Assembly: GCA_029204225.1 (NCBI GenBank)
Contig: CM055097.1
Coordinates: 1,347,414-1,411,413, forward strand
Origin: Diphasiastrum complanatum
Lineage: Eukaryota; Streptophyta; Lycopodiopsida; Lycopodiales; Lycopodiaceae
Reading direction: 5' to 3'
DNA length: 64,000 bases
The translations under genes were made by a program, and so were the position numbers. Shown here in pieces: positions 22,701 to 33,687 of this stretch. Below the pieces are notes generated by a model that was given only the letters and a program-made list of their open reading frames with translations, had not been told where the DNA came from and searched no databases. Numbering within the stretch: the stretch's first letter is position 1; each line of letters begins with the position of its first letter.

Positions 22701-25700
22701 GCACTGTCCAGACCCGGACAGGTGGCAGGCTGTAGCGGATCTCAGTTCCGCTCAGTTCCAGTATATTGGTTCAGTTTTATAGTGGGGCCCCCCAGCACAA
22801 AAAGGTAGTTTTTTGCTGTCCGTCCAGCGAAGGCTATCTCTTTTTTTTAAAAAAACTTGGAAGTTGGGCCCTCCATACTCTGCCACGTGGCACTGTCCAG
22901 GGGAGGACAGGTGGGCGAATTACTGTTCCGCTCCACCATTGAGCAGCGAACATCTGTTTGCAGACCTACGAGTGCACAAAAAGGTACCCTTGGCTCAGGT
23001 CCGCTGGAAAACAGCGAAGGCGGCCTTTGTAAGGTCTGTCCACGCGGTAGGAGGGGAGAACCCAGCCAGGGGTGTGACTGGGCCGCCGGCTGGCTGGAAG
23101 AGTTGGTAGGTGGCCCAGGTGACATATGTGGAAGCCTACATGGCGAGGAAAAGCCACTTGGCAGGCTGTAGGCAGGCATGGAGAGGGAGGCATGCCTCTC
23201 CTATGTGAGTTTTCTTGTGAAGAAGAGGTGGAGGTGGTAGTGCATCCTTCTTCTTGCTCTCTCTTATTCCTCTTGGCAGCCATGGACAATACCATTTGGT
23301 TTGAGAAGAGACAACAAGAGTAGCCTTGTATCTACCTTCCTTGAGTTGCTTTTGATCTCTATTATTTTAATTTTTTCATTATTCACCTCTCTTGCTCTTG
23401 AAAATGGATGGTAATCCTACCACACAGCCTATGTCTCCTGCTAAAGAGGTTACTGCATCTACCTCTATAGATCCCGATGCTATGTTGCTTGCAATTAACA
23501 ATCTATAGCAACAGATCATTGATATGCAATCCAAACACAAACGGGATCAGCATGAATTGAAGGAGTTGACGCAGTTAAGGCAACTAGCCATCAACCCTTG
23601 TTCACCCCTGAAGTTTTTGCTGGGGAAAAGAAGGATAGAACCTCATAAGCGATCTTGCAATGGTTGGATCGATGGAATTCGCACTTCTCCATGCACGATT
23701 CTGACAACAACAAGATCAATCTAGCTGTCATGTACTTGCGATGTAAAACTTTTACGTGGTGGCAAGATGTAAGGGGTATTGCTTCGCCAGGATATATGGC
23801 CAAGCCTAAGACTGGTGTCTTGCCCGATGTAAAGGGTAAGAAGCCTTTATTTCCAAAGAAATCGAAAGAGTTAATAAAGCTGAAAGACTTAAGGCAACTG
23901 GTTTACTAATGCCCTTGGAAATTCCCTAAAGAAAGTGGGAAAGTATTTCCATGAACTTTGTGGTTGGGCTACCTCGGACGGGGAAGCAAAATGATGCAAT
24001 TTGGATAATAGTTGACAGGTTAACCAAAATGGTGCAATTCATACCAACCAAGCAAACTGTCAAAGCTTTTGAACTTGCTCAGCTTTTCGTTGAAAAGTTG
24101 TTCAGGTTGTTTGGTTTGCCGAATGACATTGTTAGTGATTGAGATCCTAAGTTCACTGGCAAATTTTGGCAAGCGGTCTTTGAGAAATTAGAGACCACAT
24201 TAACTATGGGGTCATTTGATCATCCTGAATCGGATGGTCAGACAGAGAGGAGAAACTAGTCTATGGAAGATATGCTTCGGGCATATGTTTCCAGAAGACA
24301 GTCAGATTGGGAAAGGTACCTTCCAATGATTGAGTTTGCGTAATAGCAGCGCAAAGCATGCAGTGACGGGTTTTAGTCCATTTTCTCTGATGTATGGTTT
24401 GCAGCCTAGAGCTCCCATTTCAGTGGGCCTCAAAGGCCTAAAGGTCAAAGCAGCAGTAGACCAAGAATGTCGCTTGTGGCTCGCGATAACATAAAAACGG
24501 CTCAGGATAGAGCCCAATTTTACGCCAATCAAAATCGAGAACCTAGGGTCTATGAGGAGGGGGCTTGGGTATATCTTAGAATCCCAAAGACTCTAAGGTA
24601 TTAAAGATTGGAAAATGTCCTAAGTTATCACCTCGTTATGCAGGGCCATTCCGTATAGTAAGGAAACTCCATCGGAATGCCTATTAGCTGAAGCTGCCTC
24701 AGGGTGTTAAGATTCATCCAATTTTTCACATTAGTCGTTTAAAGGAACGACTTGGTGGAAAGGATGACTTGATACTTTAGGAGGACTTAGTTCGGCTTGA
24801 GGAACTGACATCCTTTGTACCTACGGAACCACAAGCCATTGTTGATGTACATCAACGTGGGCTCAGAAACCGGCAGGTAATCGAGTACTTGGTTCGTTGG
24901 AAAGGAAGTTCCGAGGATGATGATACTTGGGAAAAGGAACATGATCTTAGACCGAGGTTCCCTGATTTTCTTCCTTAGATAAGGAATTTTTTAAGGAAGA
25001 GGTAATTTTAGGGACCCAACTCCCTTGGGTCCCAACCCCAAACTTGAGACTGGACGATGATTGGGCCTGTAGACTTGACTGGTGACTCGTGAACCTGCAT
25101 GGTTGCCACGTGTCATGATCTAGGTGTGCACATGGCTTGGAGTCTCTCTCCTTGGAAGTATACAAGGGGAGAAGGGGGCTCATTTGCCATCCCATCTATC
25201 CACCTAGGAGGAGGTGGATGCAGAGCGCGTGCACGGCCAGGATGTATGCGTAAGTAGATTGTAACAATATTTTTGGACAACATTTTGATTTATAGTAAGA
25301 CTCTTGACGAGCATGAGGCACATTTGCGTACAGTCTTAGATAATCTAAGGCAGGCAAAGCTTTATGCTAAGGAGTTTAAGTGTGAGTTATTTCAAACAAG
25401 ACTCAAGTACTTGGGACATTGTTTTCGATCGAGGCTTTGAGATCGATTACGATAAGGTCCAAAAAGTTCGTGATTGGCCTATCCTGAAAGCCATTTGGGT
25501 AGTAGTTGACAGGCTAACCAAAATGGCGCAATTTATTCCAACAAAAACCACTGTCAAAGCTTCAGAACTCACTGAACTCTTCGTTGAGAAGTTGTTCAGG
25601 TTATATGGTTTGTCGAATGATATTGTTAGTGATTGAGATTCCAAGTTCACTGGCAAGTTCTGGCAGGCAGTCTTTGAAAGACTAAGTCTATCGTCTATGG

Positions 25701-27559
25701 ATCACCCAGAAATCGATGGTCAGACCGAACGTGTCAACCAGTCGATGGAAGATATATTTCGCGCATACGTTTCCAGGCGACAAGCTGATTGGGAAAAGTA
25801 CCTCCCAATGGTTGAGTTCACATCCAATAGTATGAAGCATTCTGCCACTGGTTTTAGTCCTTCTATGCTCTTGTACGGCTCAGGATAGAGCCCAATTCTA
25901 CGCTAACCAAAGCTGCGCTCCTCGAGAATTTGAGATTGGTGATTGGGTGTATCTTAGAATCCCAAAAGACTCTAAGACACTTCGAACGGGGAAATGTCCG
26001 AAGTTATCTCCACGTTACAACGGTCCTTTCAAAGTTCTTAACAAGATTGGTAGGGTTGCGTATTGACTAGAACTCCCTGTTGGAACTAAGGTCCATCCTG
26101 TATTCCATGTGAATCATTCGAAGGAACGACTTGGTGGAAAAGATGACCTGATTCCCACAGATGATTTAGTGCTATTGGAGGATTTGACTGCTTTTACTCA
26201 TGAACCGGACCCGACGACATCAGTTGAGAAATCGTTTGATTTCTGAACATCTGATTCGTTGGAAAGGTAAGTTGGGGGAGGGAATATTATGTACCATAAC
26301 GATATGCCCTTCAGTGACGGCCTCGCAAGGGGCATGACACAGGTCTGGCGTTATCGACATGTTTGGGTGCCACGCGTCACCATCCTAGGTGGTCACGTGT
26401 TGCGTGCAGGATCGTGCTTGATGGGACCCACTATGCTATGCCTATATAGTGGTAAGGTTTCCCTCTTTCCATTCACTCAGTCTACTCGAGAGTTGGTGGA
26501 TGGAGAGCACGTGCATGAGCCAGGATGTATCTCCAGGCCAGGAGATGTATGCTAGGGAGAGCCGAGTGCGATGGTTGGTTGTATGGGACGCCAATTATAG
26601 TAGGAGGCTTTACTAGGCATGACTATGTCGATAGCTCCAGTGCATGGGGGTGGGTCGGTTGTGACCCTATGGATGGGCGGATACGGTGCGTTGTCACTGG
26701 TATGGGGTGTGCGGTAACCTTCAAGGCAATCAAAGATTCATGGGAGTTGTAACACTAGGATTCACCCTTAACTTAGAGTCATAGTTTTAGCTACTAAGGG
26801 TATCCCTTGACCCTTGGTCTTGTACCAACTACATTATGCTAGGCCTGTGTCTAATTACACTTAACTAAGCCCATCATGACCTTAGTCAACGAGGGATGTC
26901 GTAGGGCCATTTTGCAAAGATTCTCTAGAGTCGCAAACCTTGGACAACTATAAACATTTTGGAAGGGTACCTACCCCTATTTGGGTTAAATGATCTATGT
27001 GAAAGTGAATGTTGGTTGGGGGATCACCCTTGAGTTTTCTTCCAAAATTCATGTAGAGCCCCATTGAATGCAATTAACTCAAAGGTGATATATTTTTACT
27101 GATAGTTTTGCCATTTTGGTTAACGACTTAATTATAATAGGCTAATGTATAAAGCCTACCCTCAATTATAGGAAAAAGAATTTAAAAATCCCAATTTACA
27201 AGCAGTTTGGCTTGCTCAGTCACGACATTAATGTTTGACATGATGGGTGTTATGCAAAGTTGCAGGCCACGATCCGGAACGCGATCACGTTTCGAATCAC
27301 GTTTCGGGATTTCCCATTAGGGTTTCCTGGAACGCTTTTTTTTTTTGAAATTTCTTTAATGCCAATATGGGTATCAAATGGAAGGTTTTTTCAAGAGCAG
27401 TTCATTTATCAAGTTTGCCATCAATTTCAAGACCGTTGTCGTCCATTTTCGAAGCATTGCGTGATTTTCTACCATAAGTTATTTTTCACTATTATATCAT
27501 TTTCTACAGTATTGTGTGAAATGAAATCATGTGCAAACCAAAGCATTGAAAGCATACTG

Positions 27560-27629
<70 letters not shown>

Positions 27630-30600
27630 AAGTTTGTAGAAATTAGAATATGATAATTACCTACTGAAGTAGACCATGCTGGAAAAAAACCATATCGAAA
27701 CACAAACCGACAAGACACAATGTAAAAACGTGAAAATATATAATGTCGGACTCAAGGCCAAAAAAAAAAATAGAGTGGCGTCCGATAAATAATGTCTCAT
27801 AACAACTAACAACTAACAATCGTCCTCTAACTCAAAGTATGAGTCATCAGTGTCTGTGGAACTGCCAAACAAGGAGTCTGCAGATGACGCTGAGGGTGTC
27901 ATGTGTCGTGGTGAGCCTCTGCCTCTGCCTCTTCCTTGTCCCCTACCTCTCCCTCTCCCTCTCTCTCTCCCTCTTGCCCCCTCCTGGTTGGCTCCAACTG
28001 CTCCTCCTCTGCTACCCCCCTTCGGAACGTCTAGGTGCAGGAACGGCTGGCTCCTCTTGTGTCTCGGCATCGGGGTCTACGAATAAGTGCTGCATGTCTC
28101 CCCCCCCCTCATGCTCACCCTCATCCTCTACCTCTGTATCACCCTCATCCATCCACTCCTCCTCCTCGTACCCATGCCCAAATCCCTCTCCACGCCCCAA
28201 TATCTCATCATTTCCATCCTCTCCCATCTCCTGACGTCGAGCTGCTCTCCTGTGGTGTCGTGCAGACCGTGCCTCTGCATCTGCCTGCCTATGTAGCTGA
28301 TGATATATATCATCCTCGAGCTCCTCCTCCGTAGGTGGCACCCGAGGATCAGCAGCTGCCATATGTACCTTGCAGGAGTCAGGGTTCACACAAAAACAAA
28401 CGGGCATGGTTAGCAAGCTTATGCATTTGTCAAATAAGTTCATTAACGCAAGTACATCAAGCAATACCAATAAAGTCACTAACTCACCTCGATCAAGCGG
28501 TCACCCTGCATACGTGTGCGTCTCAACATGCATCCGTTGGTGTTCACGAACACCAACCGCCTGCACTGCTCAATGGAGAGTCTATTTCTTTTCTTCGTGT
28601 GATAGGTGGCCCATACACTCCAGTTTCGCTCACAGGCGGAAGCTGAACAGTCCTGTGCAAGGACCCTCTTTGCCAGTCGCTGAAGGTCAGGCGTACTGCG
28701 GCCATGAAAGCTCCACCATGTGACAGGCACCAACTAGTCATCTCTGAGCTTACACTGCTCTCGATCAAAAGGATACAGGCCTCGCTTGAACTTGACTATG
28801 TCTCACTCTATGTTCCCCAGAGTCGTGCCTGTTGGCAAAGGAAATAGAACACGTGTCAGGCCACAAATGAAAGCATATGCTAATGTAAACAACTACACTA
28901 GCTAGAATATTTACAATACCTGCGCCGGGCCATACACACTCGGTGCACTCCACCCATCCTCGGTGGAGCTCCATTTTGCCAGGACGTCTGGTAGAGCGCC
29001 ACAATGGGTGAGCATGTGGGCCACTGCATGGATGGGTCTGTGGAAGTAGTCCCACCTCGCCTCCCAAAATGTGAGGAGCTCGTTCCTGCGCAAGTGACAT
29101 TGCAAATGGTTAGGCATCTTTGAAAGCATGAGAGCAAAGTGAAACTGAAATAAGAAAGTGATAGGAGACGTACCTATCCTCCTCCAAGCCACATCTGTGA
29201 AGCGCCTTGCCGATGTGGTCCATGAACTCGTATATGAGACCGAGAGTGCACCCCTCTCGGTCTACTAGGCGCAGCACATAGAAGACAAGTCGAAGAACCT
29301 CTACAATCTCACTCGACCATGTCCAGAAGTTGTCTCTAAAGACTATGGCTTGGAAAAACACTGCCTCTATCGTGCAATTCATGAACTCATCAAATGTCTC
29401 ACTGGATACCATCCTCCGCAAATGATCTCGCAAGACGCAGTCGCTCGAGAACCAGGAAAAAGAAGGCAAAGCGAGTGGGTGCTGGCTTCTTTAGGTCCAG
29501 CCGAGAGAAGGTACGGAACAATGCCAGCACGCGCCTCTTTTTGGTGACGAACTTCACTATGCGCATGGCCTGAGAGGTGAGCTGCAAGACAAACATTAAA
29601 CCAAAAACTGTTAGAAGCTAAAAGAGGTTAGGGGCCTAGAACAATTGACAAGTGAAAAATGCTTTACAAAGGGATGAAAATTGTACCTTGCGAATCCATG
29701 GAAGTGCAACCATGTCCTGAATGAGAAGGTCGATGCAATGTGCAGCACACGGGGTCCACACAATACTCGGGTGCTCCCTCATCACCATCTCTCTCATCAG
29801 TCTGCAGTTCGAGCCGTTGTCTGTGACAACTTGAACCACGTGCTTTGCCCCAATCTCCTGCACTACAGAGATGACTGCCTCATAGATGAACTCGGCTGTG
29901 ATGGCTCCACCAGCTCAAGTAGCATCCATGCCTTGTAGGAAGACTGTGCCAAGTGGGCAAGACACTAGGATATTGACGATAGATCGCCGACGAGTGTCAG
30001 TCCATCCATCGCTCAATATCGAGCATCCATAGCTGCAAAATACAACATTTCTTAGACGTGTGCACTTGCAAACATTGTGGTAATTTGTAGAGTGAAACAA
30101 ATCAAGTGGTAAAGAGTAGCAAAAAATTCTTATGTCTGCCACGTTGTGCGGATGGAGCTCAGCTCCCATGTGATGGTCTCCTCCTCCTGTCGTAGCATGG
30201 TCGTGCGCAATGCCTCTCTCCTCGGAGGCCTCCATGAGGAATGAGCTGCTGTGATCTGAAGGCAAGTGTCCCTAAAGATCCAAGTGTCTACAACAACAAA
30301 AGGATTGCCACACTCATAGAACAGCTGGCCAATCCGTCGGGTACACAGGGCATGATGATGTCTCTGCCACGCACCTCGGTCCAAGGTCTGCTGCCTAGCC
30401 CTAACCGCTCTTTGCTGCACAAAGGACGCTCCTGGTCTAGAACGCCCACCAGAAACAACAGATGGGCGTGCTGAAGGTGTGTATGCTGACTATGGAGCAT
30501 CGCCTGTTGCATTGCTGCGGTCCCCTGTGGCATGATCTGGCTCTGTAAATGGTGCGTCAACAGCTGACGACGACGCTGGACGAGATGGACCTGCTGCTGA

Positions 30601-33600
30601 AGGAACAACTGGAGGAGAGGCTGCATGTGTGCTGGTAGCTCTAGGAACATCTCCCCCCATGTGACTAGGCCTTGCCTCTGCATCTGCTCTAGACCCTACA
30701 CCTGTACCATGAACTGAACCTGCTCTAGTCCGTGCTTCTGTCACTGACCCATGAACAACACTCTGAGATGGTCTCAAAGGCACAAGAGATGTATCGTCAC
30801 GCCCGTATGTGTCCATCAATCTCTCCACCTCTGCATCTGATATGCGAGGGCAAATGGATATGCCCATCCCCCGCCCATCTGGCCTGGTGAGTCATAGCAA
30901 ATGGGCCGTAACCCTGGTAAGAGAACCAGTAGAGATGCCGTCACAATGTAGGCATCTCCATCTGTGGGCACCAGATCTCTGGTGCGTAGCCACATCCCCC
31001 TCTATCAACTCTACCTCTGACCAAATGCCTCTACCAAGGACCGACATCGTGTGAATCTGTCAATGTATCAGATCGTGTGACTCAGACCTGCAAAAGAGGA
31101 AGCAAACAATCACATGTCAGTATTCTGTTGGTAGCAACAACATTCAGATTGATGTGAATATCAATTGCTTACAAGTTACAACAACCCCAAATTCTAAAAC
31201 GCATGTGATTTGGGCATGCCACCGAAAACTTTCTCTACAAGCGATAAAAACCGAGACTAACAAACAGCACAAGCATGTTTGTGGGCATGAAGAAACTCAG
31301 TTTAGCCTAAAATGCACCTCAATCAGATGATTATAAGCTAGTTTGCAAAAAGAGTCAAAAACACACGGAAAAGGGGTTGCATGGCTAGTGTATGCATGAG
31401 ATTCATATCTTTGGATACAAGAAAAATGGGAAAAACTAACAACATGAGCATGTCTATGGGGTTCAATACAGATGATTTGAAACCAAAAAGCACTTCATTA
31501 CGTTACCTACAACTCATTCTATGAGGTACCAAGGTTTGAACTAGTGTCCATAAGCCCTTGAGCCATGCGGAAATGTAAGTGATCTATGACATGCAAAGAA
31601 GGTAGTTTGCTCAACATTTAATGTTAATCAAGATTAAGTTAGATTTACTCATCAATGAATCATCCAAGTTATTTGTGATTACATTAAAACTTACGTAAAA
31701 TCGTTTTGGAGACAAACGCCACCACCTCGTCGCTTCCACCGACTTGATCACGCACAAATCGATGCTCCACGCAGCCCACAATCCACCATCACCTCCTCAC
31801 CTTTGCTCTCTCTCACTCTCCAACTCTCACAAGCCAAATTTTTTTATGTGGGCTGCGGGCTGCCTGCTCGCGGCCCACATAAAAAAATTTGAAATTTTAT
31901 TCACGTTCCGGGACAGCGTTTCTCGTGATACGGATCCTTCCGGATCGTGATCCGCTGCAACACAGGCGTTATGTCACGCATTTAAGCTCTTTAGTGTTTG
32001 CAAAGCATATGATGATGACCACTCCATACATAGCAGAAATAGTTTTAAGATGTGAGAACTCAAGTGACTGCACTCGTTTGCAACTTGTGCAAGATGGACA
32101 TTACTCGAGCATCTTTTGGACTCTGGAGCACGAGCCATCGGAAAGATCTAGAGATTGATTAGACTTGCAAGCGAGACCTCGCTCGAGGTGTAATTGGCTT
32201 GGTCTCTTGGTTGCCTATTGTGACACATGGGGTCATTTTCACATTGTTATCTGTCTATTTTAATCATAGATGCACCGCGATTCTGAATCGCGATTCAGAA
32301 TCGCGTTTCGGGTTTTTCAGCGAATCGTGCAGAATCGATTTTTTTTTTTTGAAATTTTTTTAGGCAATATGGGTATCAGATGAAAGCTCTGATTGAGAGC
32401 ATTATGGCTGTGTAGTTTGCCAACTGTTTCGGGTACAGGATGGTCCAGTTTAGGTGTATTAACTCCCAGGCTCTCTGATTCTCCCTCTCCCTCCCAGGCC
32501 TGAAATGCACAAATTTTATTTTATTTTTCAACGATTTTTGAAAACGATTCTTTGCAGCGAGTCGCGATTCGCGAATCGCAAAACCAGCGAATCGCGATTC
32601 GCGAATCGCAAAACCAGCGAATCGCGATTCGCGAATCGCAAAACCAGCGAATCGCGATTCGCTGCATCTATGATTTTAATATTAGCAATTAATAAGGTTT
32701 TAGTTTATTTGGTAATATGGAACTGCTGCATCGCACTTTCTGTATGTTATTGGATCTAAGCATTAACCTTGAACAATTTGCCATGTTCAAAGCTACTATA
32801 CATGCTTGCAGCTGGCCAACCCATCTATTGGGTGCATGCAAGTAATCATATGGACTTCATCACTTAGAATATTAGGTGTTTTGCTATTATTGATCAAATA
32901 TCTATTACTTTGTTTCAAAACAATTTTGAGGAGCTCTTTAGTTTTCAATCTTCGTAAGTTATGACTTATCACACTCAACATTTGTGATTCAGGATAATAT
33001 GACCACTAATGTTTTTTGAATCTTTCTTAAAAGCTAAAATGTAAAGTGTAAAGTCACCAATGAATCATCAGTAAATTTACTATTGAGTATTTTCAAAGAG
33101 CGTTTGTGAACTCAATCTTCTAAAGGTATAAGTTATAGCACTAGCTGCATTGAAGGCAGTGGCCTTTGAGCACTCAACGTTGAGCATATTTTATGAGTCA
33201 TCGATAAGGACTTTGGAGTGAAGACTAAAGAGATAGGATGCAATAATATATTCTACATTATACAGAGTTGCAATTACATGTGAAAGTTTAAATGATATAA
33301 CTAGCATTTTTTTATGGTACGATAAATGCTCAGAGTAAAACCAGCCAAAATATAAAAGCCTAAAATGATTTGATAGGTGGCCTAGCCAATTCAAATGCGA
33401 CTTAAACCACAGATTCACTCCAGCCCATGGAACATTGGTTGCATAAATGGTGGAATTGTTAAGCAAATATCCAGTGCCATGTAGATTAGGTTTATTCAGG
33501 GCACATTCCATGTAGGTGAAGAGACACAAGTGATGTCTCATGTTTCAAGCTGTACACTAAGTATCCAAGACTAGGTAATAGAAACAAAAAATCAAAGGGA

Positions 33601-33620
33601 ATTGGTGTCCCCGAAAACCC

Positions 33621-33687
<67 letters not shown>

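Larger units (their letters stand above)
27255..31965 (-). mobile_element. hAT transposon, 4.7 kb, complete termini but dead transposase
   Basis: The left end is CAAAGTTGCAGGCC; the reverse complement of the right end is CTGTGTTGCAGCGG. They share an inverted GTTGCAG core and an inner ATCCGG word. Flanking 8-bp sequences, GTGTTATG (27247-27254) and GCGTTATG (31966-31973), differ by one base and fit a hAT target duplication. Inside lies a minus-strand hAT transposase with all main domains. Terminal 100-bp zones are full of short palindromic words (GATCCGG, ATCACG, CCGGAACG). A conserved subterminal block (AATATGGGTATCAAATGGAAGG, 27364-27385) recurs in other elements of the window. Confidence 0.85.

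Noticed and set aside
22813-23295. Overlapping frames of about 100 codons on both strands
   Set aside because: They lie in the GC-rich leader of the inner gypsy element, contain its duplicated unit, and match no protein.
27839-28334. Plus-strand frames of 131 and 99 codons rich in Pro, Ser and Leu
   Set aside because: Antisense of the acidic and Arg-Gly-rich tail of the hAT transposase; composition is a mirror of that repeat.
31744-31950. 68-codon plus-strand frame at the right hAT end
   Set aside because: It runs across the hAT terminal zone and has no domain; a chance frame.
32570-32665. CRISPR-like array of 30-bp repeats
   Set aside because: There are no spacers: the units are directly adjacent and lie inside a transposon end in a plant nuclear sequence.
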